64,000 nt of DNA from Hybos culiciformis (lineage: Eukaryota; Arthropoda; Insecta; Diptera; Hybotidae). The notes beneath the pieces were generated by a model. The model ran no database searches, was not told the origin of the DNA, and was given only the letters and a program-made list of their open reading frames with translations. Positions within the stretch are counted from its first letter, which is position 1, and every line of letters starts with the position of its first letter. Made by a program: the position numbers and the translations under genes. Positions 1-14,265 of this stretch are shown piece after piece. The DNA is taken from NCBI GenBank assembly GCA_964007475.1, contig OZ023273.1, positions 129,822,732-129,886,731 of the forward strand, written 5' to 3'.

Positions 1-3000
1 CTATGACATAATTTAATAAATAGAAGATGTTTCTAGTCGTATGTCCATTAGGCATAATATATGAAAATAAAAAAAAACGTCAGGTGCTTTCTTCGAACCC
101 TTCCTATTTCGTAATTTTTCGAAATAAAATTTCATATCAAAACATACAACACTAACAGAATGAATCAAGGAAATTGATATAACAAGCAATTACCTGATTC
201 ACTTAACTGTGAATATGACTTGAATTTATCCTTTTTATTTAATTATAGAAAATCATGTTTTGCGTGTGATTTTTAATTTATGAATTCCATTTTATATGAA
301 TGAATAAGGGATTCCACATTTCAATAACTTTCTTTAACAACAATTTCAATTATGTTTAATTATTTTACATATATACTCTTAGATTGTTTCAATAGCTAGT
401 TAAGTCAAGTGGAATCAATTATTTCTGGCAAATCATAAACCTTTCTGGCTTTCAATCAATATCGAAATGTTCAAGGATATTTCATTAAATAATATATTAT
501 ATAATAATTGTTTGTTCTTTATTCTCAATTCTCCAAATTATATATAGCTGATGAAGGCCAACTTCAGCTTGGTTCAGAGTTTTCAAAATAGTAATAATAA
601 TATTGGTTCTAGCAATTAAGATTTGGGTAATCTGTTGTTTAATAATATGTTAAGAATATGAACATCGAAAATCTTCTTCACTTTAAACTTTCTGGATTTT
701 TAAGGTTGGGTTTTTTTTTTATTAATTTTCTAATATATAGGAAAATCGGATTCAGTTAAGTATCACAATCAAATCACCAAAAAAGACATTGTATGATACT
801 TTTTAAAAATATACTTTGTCCAAAATGTCTTCTTTTGAAAGGATTAAATTGAACGGCCATTAATATTTATCTTATTTTTTACTGGCTATCTTTCATATAA
901 ATATTTTTTCTTTGGTACAACAAAACATAAATAATAAAGGATTCAAAGAATGTTTGAAAATCTTATTGCGCAATGTAAACTAAAAAAAAATTAAACTGAT
1001 TGAAGGTTTTTATATCTAAATGAGGCTAGATTCGCGAAGTTATGAATGTGCAAATATTAATGTTTTCAGTCCAGGGAGTTAAAACGTTAAAATTCTTACT
1101 AATTTTATCAATTCTCAAATGTTTAAGCATTTGTCAAGTGTAGACTAAAAAAAAAAAATAATTGCTCTAGTTACCAATATTAAGTTAAGAGAAAAGAAAC
1201 ATTAAATAGATATTTATATCAATTAAATTTATGACTTTAGGTATATATAATCACTTGTACATAATTAAAAATCTATATAATTTAATTTAAGAATTTTTCA
1301 AACGTTGCGTCGTTTTTAATAACTTTTAAGGAGGGTTCTTCAATTTATTCTTCCAAAATTTTAGACAAATAAACACAAGTTTATTTAAACATATAGTTTA
1401 TAAATTTTATATTTCATGATTTCAGTTTCAGTATCAAAAAATAAGTTGAAATTTTAAAGTCTTGTTTAAAAAAAAAAAAAATATTTTCTAGTTAACAACT
1501 AATTTACCCAAAAATGTGAAATTTGCAAAATATTGTGTACAATTCCAAAATTTAAATGAAAACAAAATATTCATGATATTTATATTTGAATGACGTAAAA
1601 AAAAAAATACATTATTTCCAAAAGAAAATAAGAAAAACATCAAACAAACAAAAAAGATACATAGTGTACATAAATGCAAAATTTTTATAAAAAAAGTTAT
1701 TGAATTCAGTTGTGCATGCCAAAATAAAAAAAAAATCAAAGCAAACATACTCCACTATCAAATAAAAAATGAAATTTTGATATGAAATTGAAATAAAAAA
1801 TTTATTTTTAAGTGTCACAAAAATATTCAGATATCATCAAATATTCAGTCCATCCGATTAAGATATAGTTTATATATTAGATAAGTGTGGAAGACTCCTC
1901 ATTCACATCAAATGTCAATATAGCGGTGAAGCAACCAAAAATCGAACTTAAATTAACGCAGAGTTTTGTACTCAATACGAAGAAAATTAGATAGTGAATG
2001 TTAGATGTTTTCCACTTAGTCACATTATCTGTTTTGCAGTTGTCAAGTAGTTTTAATCTTTATAAACTAAACGTGTCCGTTATATCCTTCAATATTTAAG
2101 TCACGTTGATTAAAATATGCCATGAAAATCGTAAACCGTATAGAAGGCAACTCGATATTCTAGTCCAAAAGATCAATTTGATTGAAATAAGATTATGAAA
2201 TTAACCAAATTTCCAGATAGTTGTAATAGACTGTCAGACAATTTTTATTCCTGTACCATTTTCTAACATTTTATAGGAGGAAATTGTTTCAACTATAAAT
2301 AATATTTTTTTAATAAAAGTTTTTTATTATTTTTTTTAACAATAAAACAATGGAAAACTTGAAATATTTATTTTTAACTTTTATGAAAATACATGAAAAA
2401 TAAATTTATTCAAAGTTCTGCCAAACAAAAATAAGTATAAACACTATATATATATATAAAGATGTTAAGAAAATACTACATTGTGGTCGGAGTACGGAGT
2501 TAAACCCTTTGCGAGTCTTGAAATGTAAAAACTAGTAAATTTTGTATTTTGTAGCTCATTTATATTATTTGATTAAATTAAAGAGAAAATTATATTTAAT
2601 GATGAAAGATACTTTGTCACAGGCTGAAATTTTGAATTCTGACATTTGCTTTACTTTACTCTACTTTCAAACGAACTTTTTACAATTCAACGAAGAACGG
2701 AAAATACAAAGCATATGCTTAGATTAAAGTATAAATCTATAACAATAGTTAAAAAAAAAAAATAATTTATTTGTAATAAAAATAAAAATTCTACAGATGA
2801 AATCTAAAGTATCTTTTCTGAAGATTTGTCTCTATGATATACATCCTTTTTTTAATTTTAATATAAAAAAAATTGTTTACTATTTTTGACATAACATACA
2901 TAAACATTTATATACACATATTTATGTACATATCAAAAGAAAGAAAAATAAATAACATAACTTTTACAGATTCGAACATTTTGTTTTATGCCAATCTAAC

Positions 3001-5940
3001 CCAATATTGTGCATATAACATAACTAGGTAAAACATATTTTCATATTGCAAATCAGAGCAGAAAATGAAATTGAACTTTTTGTTTCATATGTGTACATAA
3101 GAACTATAAAATATGAAAAAAAAAGTTATAAACTTTTTTTTTTTAATTTATTCAACCCACCCTATAAATTTGATCATAAAATCTCAATCTTATGAAGATA
3201 AACTCTTGTATAAAATAAATTAAAATATTTTTACCTGAGTATAAAATGTAATTTATTCCAACATAATAAATTTCTGTATCTAAGTTTGTGAATCTCAAAC
3301 TGCAATTAAAAATTTAGACTTTTTGAGTGTTATAATTATAATTATTGAGGATTCAGAAAGAGTGTTATTTTCTATAACGCCTCGTAATTTTACGAAAAAA
3401 TTTTGTTTTAGAATCTAGTTTTGACATAATCCTAATAAACTGATAAGATGATTGTAAATTAACTATTCTTTTAAATTACTTTTAAAAGGTCAATTCTTTT
3501 CAATATTAAAAAATTAAATATATGTACAACAAATCAAAGGTAAAAAATATAGAAAATGTTCAAATAAATAATAATCAAACATAAAATTTCAATATAAATT
3601 CAATTTCGTTATATGAAAATGAAAATAAACCAAAATGAAAAATGAATTTTTTTTTTTTCTTTTTTAATTTTTATCCTTATTTTATGCAAAAAATTTAAAC
3701 TCATTTATTATTTTGATGCAATTTTCTTTACACATTGTTGGTATATAATACGAGGAAATCGAACTTGCATTCAATTTTTTGTAAATTTTTTAATTTAAAT
3801 TCATAACTACTGCAGTAATTGGAATTTTGGGAAAATGCACTAACTAATATTTTAATATTCTCAACATTAAGATTAAATATTTATATTTGTAGTATTGGAA
3901 AGATTTTTGTCCTCATAAGATATATAGAATTTCCCTACAATTTTTGATTTATTGTTTGAATTTTCCAATTTACTAATAATTTGTATACATCAGTACAGAA
4001 CCTTTAAGTATGTTACGAACAAAGCCATTTTATTGAAACTAGCAATCACGATTTATATTTTTAATAATGTTTATTTTAACATCATTAACATCAGACATCA
4101 CGCATGCACAAGATATATATCCTATACCCGTGGTTATTATCAGTAAATAATCTCTTTATTAGTATGAAATAGAAATAAAAACATATGAAAATAAATTTTA
4201 CGAATATCTAAAATCTTACCTGACTTCTTTTTGAATAAGAAAAAATACAAAAATTCATTCGTAATAAATTTCTTGCGCAATTTGAAATTTGAAACAAATC
4301 AGAATTGTATTGATTTTATTAATCCTATTTTTTTTTTTTTTTTTTTTATAAAATTCATTTCAAATGCACACAAAAAATCCATAAATTCGCGTAAAAAATT
4401 GTAAATTCATTTGGTCTTTTTTCATTTCTTATTTGAATTTTCTTTTTCCATTTTGGATTTTCCAAATTAATTTTCATTTGAAACCAACCCGCAATAAGTA
4501 AATCTATGCATAAAAAATATTGGCAGATTTTTGACTAAAAAGAAACAAAACTATATGTGTATAAAACTACAAAATCGATGAAAAATCTGTTAAAAAGGAT
4601 TTTTTTACCTTTTCCGAAATCAGAGTAAAAGTTAATTTAATGAAATTTGGTATAAATTAATATATGGATGTACCTACAGATTTCTAACCCAGAAATCCCA
4701 TCAGTCAAAAAAATTAGTGCTGCCCGTCGATTAATCTAATTATTTGGCCGCGTTGGGCCGATATGGTCCGTAAGCAAATATGTTTCAATTAAATAACAGA
4801 AATCTTATGAGGCATGAAAATGATTTAACATTAAAATTTGTAAATGAGTAGATGTTGTTGTAGGGTGGTAAAAAAAATGTAACCAAGGCTTGGAATGGAG
4901 CTGAAAGCAGGATTCGATGATGGTACATGGTTGAGACCAACTATATGTATACTAAATGCAGACCGACTGTACAACAATTTAATTTGAAAAGATTTTAAAT
5001 CGAAATGTTGAAAACGGGCCGCGTACTTCATCCATAAGGTACTTTTTCTGTTTTTGAGCTACATCTCAATTTTCTACTTAAAAATTTGATTTCTTCAACA
5101 GATTTATGTTCATAAATATTTTTTTTCTCCAAAAAAAAATTGTAAAATCCCAGTGTTATTTTTTTATTTGATTTCTTTTTTTTTCTTTTTTTTCCGAAAA
5201 ATGTATGAAAGGTATGAATATTATTCGTTTTGTTTTTTGTCAAATATATGAAAAAAAAAAAATAAAATTGTAAAAAACCCATACGAATGGGTATTAATCA
5301 ATTCCAAAATGATTGAACTTTTTTCTGCAGCGAAAAATATAAAAAAAAAAAAAAAATAACAAAAACTCTTTTTTGTTTTTATTAAATTGATAGGCATCTG
5401 TCGAATTCATTGAAATTATTTTGATGGCATTTTGAAAAATTATTGGAATTTAATTAAAAAATTCAATTTAATCTTTTTTTTTTCGCCAACAAAAATGATT
5501 AAAATACATTTTTTTACATAAAAATTTAATTATAAAAATAATAATAAAATGAATAAAAAAAAAAAAAAAAACAGAAATTTAAAGTTTTATTATGATTGCT
5601 AAAATTATTGAAATTTATTGAACCAAACTAATTAAAATCTGAATAAATTACAATTTTACAAGGATTTAACTCTTCTATAATTTATTTTCATGTATTTATA
5701 ATTTTTTTTTTGGTAAATAATTCAAATAAAATTTAATTAAAAAAAATTAATTACTTTTTTTTGTTTTTAATTGAGAAAAAGATGATTATTCAATTGAGCG
5801 AAAAATCCCAAGATTTCATAAATTTTTCTTAGGTGTACACCTACCTTTAATTTTTGAAATTGAATACTAGGTATACTATAAATTTTAGAAAATATGTGAC
5901 AGTGTATAGTATATATAGAGAGTTTCTAAACTTTTTAATT
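1..5940. other. Gene-free AT-rich stretch
   Basis: I see no gene here. Both strands carry only short ORFs of low-complexity Phe/Ile/Lys/Asn protein with no splice-compatible partners. The stretch holds many poly-A and poly-T tracts; the longest I noted is 20 T at 4328-4347. There is also a short TA run near 2446-2458, a perfect 12-bp palindrome AGGTGTACACCT at 5831-5842, and a 43-bp patch near 4999-5041 that resembles one at 35811-35853. It could be intergenic DNA or part of a large intron of a gene outside the window. Confidence 0.6.
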
Positions 5941-6368
5941 GTATATAACATAGGTGGCCATAACGTGGCTCGCGAGCCGCATGCGTCTCTTGAAGTCGAT
6001 CTCGTTTACATATTCTCGTTTACATATTCTCGTTTAAATATTGCGTATTTTTTTAACAATTTTTAATTTTGAAAAATTTAACCACAACTTAACTAAACGA
6101 AATTTAAAACGCCTACAAGCACCAGCAAAACATTTTAACTTTAAACTGATTCACTTTAAAATTAGATGAACAGTTAAATTTGAAAAATAAACTATTTAAC
6201 TCCTACTAATTTACGCAAAAAAAAAAAAAAAAAAATTTTAACTGATTCACTTTAAAATTACATTAATCCTATATATATGTAAAATACAAATCATAAATGG
6301 CTCTTTAATATATTAATTCATAAATGTGGCTCCCAAAGTTAGTATAGCTGGCCAACCCTGGTATATAA
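5941..6368. mobile_element. hAT-type non-autonomous DNA transposon with 8-bp TSD
   Basis: The element proper is 5949-6360 (412 bp). It is flanked by perfect 8-bp direct repeats GTATATAA at 5941-5948 and 6361-6368. The left end reads CATAGGTGGCCATAAC and the right end, on the opposite strand, CAGGGTTGGCCAGCTA; both share the GGT-GGCCA core seen in hAT termini. The left subterminal region has a perfect 12-bp palindrome GGCTCGCGAGCC (5967-5978) followed by GCATGC, and the right one has GTGGCTCCCAAAG. Inside are three 14-bp tandem units CTCGTTTACATATT (6001-6042, the third with one change) and a 21-bp sequence present at 6144-6164 and again at 6240-6260, with an A run between. There is no transposase ORF, so it would depend on an enzyme supplied elsewhere. 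An 8-bp target duplication is typical of hAT elements. Confidence 0.88.
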
Positions 6369-9300
6369 CGTTGACAAAAAAAAAATACATATAAAAGCGA
6401 TAAAATGGAGAGCATTCGAGTTTATATAAATAAACCAAATCTATCTTATAATGCAACATTGGATAGTTCTTTTCTTCCATTATATCTAATAATTTATCAT
6501 ATTCTTATTCACTGGAATTTGATATTCGTCAATAACATATACATGTTATGTGCTTATGTACATTTTTTGTAAAACTCAACCTGCTCTTTAAGATTTTGAA
6601 ACACATAACTAAAAATAACAAATTAATATAATTATGTTTGAAGACAAATTTGACATTATATAACTATAATCAATTCGATATATTCCCGAATAATAATCTA
6701 ATAATAATAATAAGATGCAAAAACAATTTCTACTAAAACTTTTACATAAATAAAAAAACAATCAAAATTTAACAAAAAACATAAGATTCATTCATAATTA
6801 AAATTTCTCGAGGGGACTTGTTTTTTTTTTTATACGATAATTTCACACTTTGTTGCTCTGACAGATGCCACTTGTTCCATTATTATTATTTATTTATGTT
6901 TTTTATGTATGCATTATGTTTATTTCACAAAAAAAAAATTACTCCCATATCCATTATGATTTCAATTTTTTTTTTTTTTTGTGAAAAATGAAAATCTCCT
7001 TTGGGTGAATCTTTAACGCATCCAATTTTTTTTTTTTAAACCCTATTATGTTAACAATTTATTAAGTGATTTTTTTTTTTTTTGATTTACCAAAAAAAAA
7101 TTATCCCTGAAGTGAGGTGAAGGAAAATTTATTGAGTTACAGAGTATAAAAATTATATCTATCATGTCATATTATTGAAACATAACTATCTTTAAAAAAA
7201 TAATGCTTCTAAAACTATCAAAATTTTAATATTACAGGATTTTATTGTTTGAACAAAAATTTAACTGTCGCAAAGCTTAAATAGAGGTTGTGGTCTAAAT
7301 AACATAGTCTCATTTCATATTCAATTTAGTTTTTAAAATGTTTAGCTTAGAATTATACATGTAATTAATTCCTCTTATTTTTGGTCTAAGAATAATATTA
7401 GCTGTCACCGAAAAAGTTGTTTTTGTTTTGGTTCGACTGTAGACTTAATACGATCTGAACTTATGTGATATGTTAGATAAAAAAACTGAATTCAGGGAGA
7501 ATCGGCTGGATTAAATTTTGACTTCTTGGGCTGAAATTGGCCTTTGAAAAATTTATAAATAATTGTTGTGAAGTACAGTAAAGAAATAAAATAAATATTG
7601 TGCATGTAAACATACAATATTAAATTTCTTTCATAATTTCAAAATCACCCTATAGATAATACTATTATATATAAGTAATAGTATCTATATTATATATATA
7701 TTTTAAATAAAATTAAATTTATATTTTTGAGAATTTTGGTGAAAAATAATGAATTTAAAAAACAAAACAGGAGGAAGGATGTTTAAAATATACACACTTT
7801 ATTTCATTCATTCATCCATTCTTATAAAAATGTCTGTGGGGACAATATAATTTAAGATTTTTCATAAAGGATGTAATATATCGAATTTTTTATTTATTTA
7901 TTTTTTTCGAAATTTATTTTTTTTTTACATAATATTTGTACAAAAAATAATTCAAATCATCATTAATGATGATTCAGTATTTACGTAATTATTTGTATCT
8001 TCAAAAATTATTATTTGTATCTTTATTTTAGAAGTTGTAAGAAAAATAATCATTATGAAAAATTATCACAATCTTTAACCCTTTATCAAATTATAAAATG
8101 TTCAAAGAAATTAAATTATAATCTGCTATCAAATGAAATTTCGTTTTGAAATTACACTTCGAAACGATTTCGAATTACTTTTAATCGGAAATTTAATTTC
8201 AATTGTACCTGGAATATGTTCAACAGTGTGACCACTGGACTAAATTATAGAAATACTTTCAGATTGTGTTTTAAAATAATAAAATGAAATAAAATTGAGC
8301 AAGTTACATATAGAAAAAAAACCTTATTTTTAAAACAGTTTTTATACCACGATTTCAAACAAATTATGGTTAAAAGTCTACATAAATTTGGGGTTAGAAT
8401 AACCCCAGGAGGCTTTAACCTTCTTAAAAAGCATAATCATAAATATTATTTTCATTTTTATTTTATTTTTTTTGTTTATTTTTTTTTTTTTTTTACTATT
8501 TTAAATTATATTTTCAATTTGTTATTTTTTCATTACAAAAAAAAATTTTTTCTTTGAAATAAGTTGTTATAAACAAAAAAAAATAAAAATTTTAAATATT
8601 ATTTAGGCCTTACACCCTTTTTTATGTATAAAAAAGCACAAAAGGGTGTTAAATTTTAAACCAAAATAAAAATATTATTTTATTATTAAAAAATAAAAAA
8701 AAAGAATAAAGTTAATATTTGTTTTTAAACACATAAATTAAATTTTGATTGAAGTTATGGAAGGGTTCTGTGTAAAATTCAACATTTATGTTTTTTTTTT
8801 TTTAATAATCACTATCACAATATTCACAATAAACAGTATATTATTATTCTTAGTTTTATCCAAAAATAAAAATCATGAAAATTACATTTAACTTTAATTT
8901 TAGATCAAAATGTTGTAAAATCGGTTCCTAATATACATTCACTTCTTTCTGTATACGGTTGCTATTTTAGACTAATTGATGATTTTCTGGAAAATTTAGT
9001 AATTGCATTTAGACAAAAGCAAAAAATATATTTTCCGAAAAAACTTTATAAAACCGAAAAGTAAATTCAACTTGAGAATTTCTTAGTTTAATTTCAAGTA
9101 AAAATGGATTATTCTGATTAACACAAATTTATTCATAAGTTATTATAAATTTTAATAAATTATTATAAACATTGACATGACTTATGAAACCCAGCCAAAT
9201 TGATGACCCATGACCTAAATGAATGATGAATATATAATCAATATTGAAAAACACTGTCGATTATTTACAAAAAAAAATATTGATTTTATATGCCAGCCAA

Positions 9301-12300
9301 CCTTTTATTATAAAATTATATTCAATCAGTATTAATACATTTTAAAATTGAAAGTATTTTATTCTAAATAATGTTATTACTTTAAAAAAAAATTATTAAA
9401 TATATTATAACATTAAAAAAAATTTTAATATATATATATAAATTATAAACAAAATAAAATATTTATCCTTCTGAAGCACCCTCAAACTGAATAGACATTT
9501 TGTTCTTGAAGAACCCTCTTTTTTTTCTCCTTTTAACTTAAATAGAACATATTAACTCTTCAGCAGAGATATGAATGAAGAAGACGAAATAGAACTTGAT
9601 GATATCTTTCTCAAAAAATTTTGATAGAGATTTTATCACTTCTTAAAGCACCCTTAAACATTCAATTCATTATGCAAATTTTCCACATAATAATAATAAT
9701 AATGACGGTACTACATAATATAGAAACAATTTCAAAAGTATAATAATAATAATCAAAATAAATGTATTTTATTTCTATATATACATATACTTGTATTTAT
9801 TTAGGATCATATTGAAATAATATGACTGACAAGTTAACACTTGTAAAAGATGACGAAAATTATTATATTAAATGGTGAAAAATTTTTCCATTTTATAGAT
9901 ATTTCACCCTCAATAAAATTATTACTATATGTAGAATGCAAAATCTGTGCAAAATTATATACATTATTAATAATTTTCAAAATATTTATCATAATCACTT
10001 AATCAAAATGATTTATTTAATAAATAGTACTTAATTTGGTATAAAATATTTATTTAAATAAAATATTATTCTCATAATTATTGCAATTGTTGAATCAGAT
10101 TCAATTTTCATACATAGATTAAATAAGATTAAAATTAGGAAGTCTTGAAAATAAATAAATTCGGCGCTTTAGTCCTTCAGAATAAAGGTAGATTTTAGGA
10201 GCCTAACCCTAACCTAAAACAACATAGGCGAAAGTATTTTGAATCAAAATATGAAGAACGAGCTTAATTTATGAGTTCTGTTCTATGTTTTTTTAACTCC
10301 AAGATTCTAAACGAAATTTTACAAAAATTAAAAAATTTCGTTTTCATTTCTTTGAAAGTTGAGTGGGAAATATTAATTTTGTTTTTTAGATTATATGCTT
10401 CTTTCATTTATTTAAATATGGCTTTATGGAAACATTTTTTTATTATTAAGCTTATTAACTCTATTAAGCTTATTAATTTTACAACCTTTAATATTGCGTA
10501 CACATAACTACTCTTATGTCTCAAGTTTATAACAAAATATTATATTTGCAATAAAAAAAAAAAAAATAATAATAAACTTAGATTTAAAAACTTTTAATGT
10601 AAAACATGTAATTTGATGACCTTTTAATCCATAAAATTACAACCCACTTTACATTGATCCCATGTTATTTTTTATTTATTATATCGTATATATATATAGT
10701 TTATGAGAAAAATTCAACAAAAAGAGAAATATAGATTAAATACAAAAGAAAAATAAAATCTAAATTAAACACAAAAAGGAATAATCCTTGTAAGGATATT
10801 TTTGTAATTCATATTAAATTTCTTATTTCTTATAACTATAACGTAACGAAAAAAAAAATAACCATCTGAAATAATTCTCTAGAGCATCATTTACTTTAAA
10901 TCTGTTACTCATTATGCATTTCTCCCTAATCTATTTCAGGATAATTTTAATATTCTAAATATTATCAGTGGAGACCAAAAATGAAAAGTGATGTAAAATT
11001 GAGTTCAATATTGAATTCTATTTCTTCAAAAACTTTCACAATATTATTGTGATTAAATCCAAATTTGTTAAAATTGAATTTTTTTTATCTGAGAGAAAAA
11101 TTGATTTATATACATTTATTTATTGAAGCGAAAACATTCAACATGGGTTTAACAAAAGTTTAGAAATAATAACATCAAAATTTTTAGTTTTGATTTGCAT
11201 ATCCCTTAACTAGACTATGTATATTGATATTTTTTGGCAGGGTGTTAATTTATATTACATAGAGTATGGAATCGCTAATCAAATAATTAACAGAGGAAAC
11301 CATAATTGTACTTAAGCAGTCGAAATTATGAAACGATTAAAGAGTACGATGCGATCACAACCACAGCACAAATCATCCAAATGACAACACTATTTTTATT
11401 AAGGTGATTTTACATTGCTGGTACAAACATTTTCGCCTAATGAATTAAGTTTTACCCAAAATTATCCATCATTTCTGTCTGTACTCTCTTTTTTATTTTT
11501 TTTTGAATTTATACATGTTTGAATACCTCATTACAAAAAGAAACTTAAAGCCAGCACTAAAAAATACTATAAAGCTTTCAAAAAAAAGTTGGGTGGTATA
11601 TCTCCTTTTCAATATTTTCACCAAATTTTTGCGGTGTTTATAATCATTAAATACCAAAACAAAAAAAATTAGATATAAGTATACCTTCAACTGTATCGGA
11701 CATTTATAAATTAGATGTTCTTTGCTGAGTTTGAAAAAGTAAAAATCTCATTTAATATTCTTGATTTATAATTTTCGTCTCCATATAATTGGATTCGATG
11801 TAATTCCAATTTTTTTCTTAATTTATTTATTTTTTTTTTTTGTTTGAAAAAAAAATTAAGGATAAAGAATATTGTATTTTTTGGCTTTATATTTATTAAA
11901 AAGCTTATAAACAGCATGATAATAAAATTTATTTTCAAATAGTCTTTATCTGAATATAAAAATCAAAAGTGAACTTAATAGTTTAGGGCAGATTTTATTG
12001 CAAAATAAGCATAAAATAATTTCAAAAAAAATATTTTACTGATTCTACCTTTGTGTTGAAAAGCTAAATATTTTACTTTTACAAATAATATTAACAAAAT
12101 ATACGCTCCACGAAAGTGTGTATATTTTAAGTGTCAAAAATGATTATTATTTTATTTTCAATTGACATTAAGTTGAATATTTATTAAAAACTAGTTCAAT
12201 TTTCATTAAATGAATTAATTTATTATTCTATTTTTCTGTACAACTTTCTGCCGCAGATTTTTCTGTCCGCATATCCTTTTACTTGACTTCTTGGAGTCCT

Positions 12301-14265
12301 TTGGACAATACAAAAATTACATAAATAAAGCATATACCTTATGTAATGACCCCGTTAATTTAATAAAAATATTTATCGCCCTGTACACATTAAAAGGATA
12401 TCGTAATGTTGCAAAGCAAGGATATCTAATTTATTTATTTTTTTTTTTCACCCAAAAAATCAACATAAATTAAAATCTACACAAAATTAAATGATAATAT
12501 TGCAATATTAAAATTTTTTAAAACTCTGTGCCATAGAGTAGGGTGAGCTTAATGGATTTCAAGGCAAAAATAAAAAAAAAGTTATTGAAAATTCATTCAA
12601 TGTTTATAATTGTTAAATAAATCAATCAATGACGGATATTTCTTAATAAAAAGTGACATTAAAATTTTAACAAATATTGTCCTGCTGTTATCTAAGTTTT
12701 TTTTTATTTTCTGTTCAAATTAAAAAATTTTTATTTATTTTTCACTTTTAAATTTACAAAGATCATATCTATAGGTTTTAGAGATAAGGAAAATAATAAA
12801 TCTTTCTTATATATTAAGCTGAATTTTTTCAAATATTCAATTTGCATACAAATAGAGAGCAAAATAAATATATAATTTTGTAAATTCTGTAAAAATTTAC
12901 GTGAAAATTAGCACAACAAAAGTTCGAATATTGAAGTTAAATTAAAATAATGTTTTGATAGAAAATTAAGTTCCTTTTCGAAAATGTGAAATTTATATAA
13001 AATTCGAAATTATTAAAGGTTCAGTAATAATTAATTTTAACCCTATATGTCTATTTCACTGCTTTTGCTGTAAATTTCTTGCTAACGAAATGTAGTTGAT
13101 AGTTACATAGACCTTTATCCATTAAAGATAAAAATCTAAAATTTATCTAGATTTTTATGTTAGATATGTTTTATTTATGACGAGAAATTAGACTCTCCAA
13201 TACCATCCTCTCATTTGAAACAGTATCTAAAAGAAAAAGATATTGTGATTTTTGGTTATAGTAATATCAAAATTCCAAAATTCATTCAGCTCATTTTACA
13301 CAATTGAACTTGTTAACAACATTCAGTAATGTACGTATATTTTAAAATATATGTATATTTATGTAGGTATCCACAAAAAAAAATCGAGAGTTTTATATGT
13401 ATATAGAAAAATTACTCGAGAATATAATTACCTTTTTTTCTTTCAAATGATTAATTTCTATAACAACCCTTAGTTAAAATTGCAAAATTTATATGTACAT
13501 ATAAATTTTTGTACATTTTTTTTTTTTTGAGAATATTTATCTTTTGACCCTGAATTTTATTGTAATTATATATATATATATATGTTCTATTTTTAATTTT
13601 TTTTTTTGCTATTTAATATAGACAGCAGAACAAAGCTATACCATAAAAAGGATATTAATCAAGGATTCACAATAAAAAAAATACATATTTCATATAGAAA
13701 TTAAAGAAAATATTGGACATCTGTATCATAAATATTTCTTTTGTTTATGAATGAATGATTTTAATTTTTTTTTTTATATAGTGTAATTAAAAATTTTTAC
13801 AAATCATTAAATATTTTGCTCTTTCAATTTAATCGCAATATTGTCCTTTAGCTTCTTATCGCCTGAACACAAGTTACTGCATAAGATTTTTAAAATTTAC
13901 ACTGCGAAAATAAATTAGCCGAATTATTATTTGAATATAGACGACAAAATATATTTCAATTAAATATTTAATATACTTTTCTAAATGTATAAATAATAAC
14001 GCTCTTATTCGGTAATAAAAAGTAATTAAAATATCCATATTTCCTTTTTCGTCACATTCCATAAATTTCTATAAAATGTTAATTTCATTAGCATAAAAAC
14101 ATTTAATAAACTTATCAAAAAAAAATTTTTTATATTATATTTAAAGAAAGAAAATTGAATATTTATAATTATTATTATAACTCTGTATGTTACGTCATTA
14201 AAAGATATTAAAAGTTCGAATAAATTTAGATAAATATATCTTTATAATAGGTAAAGTTTTTGGAA
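6369..14265. other. Gene-free AT-rich stretch with small palindromes
   Basis: No gene is supported. Short structured bits stand out from the AT background. These are a perfect 20-bp palindrome at 7955-7974 (half-site AATCATCATT); a hairpin with a 7-bp GGGGTTA stem and a 3-base loop at 8390-8406; and a hairpin with a 10-bp ACACCCTTTT stem (8612-8621 with 8640-8649). There are also three TTAGG-type units on the minus strand at 10202-10217. TA dinucleotide runs occur near 9430 and 13570. The few longer ORFs (for example near 10271-10507 and 12291-12473) have no recognisable domain and the composition of random AT-rich DNA. Confidence 0.6.

Noticed and set aside
5831..5842. AGGTGTACACCT as a transcription-factor (T-box or nuclear receptor) site
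   Set aside because: The palindrome is perfect, but the half-site arrangement matches no motif I can name with confidence and it stands alone.
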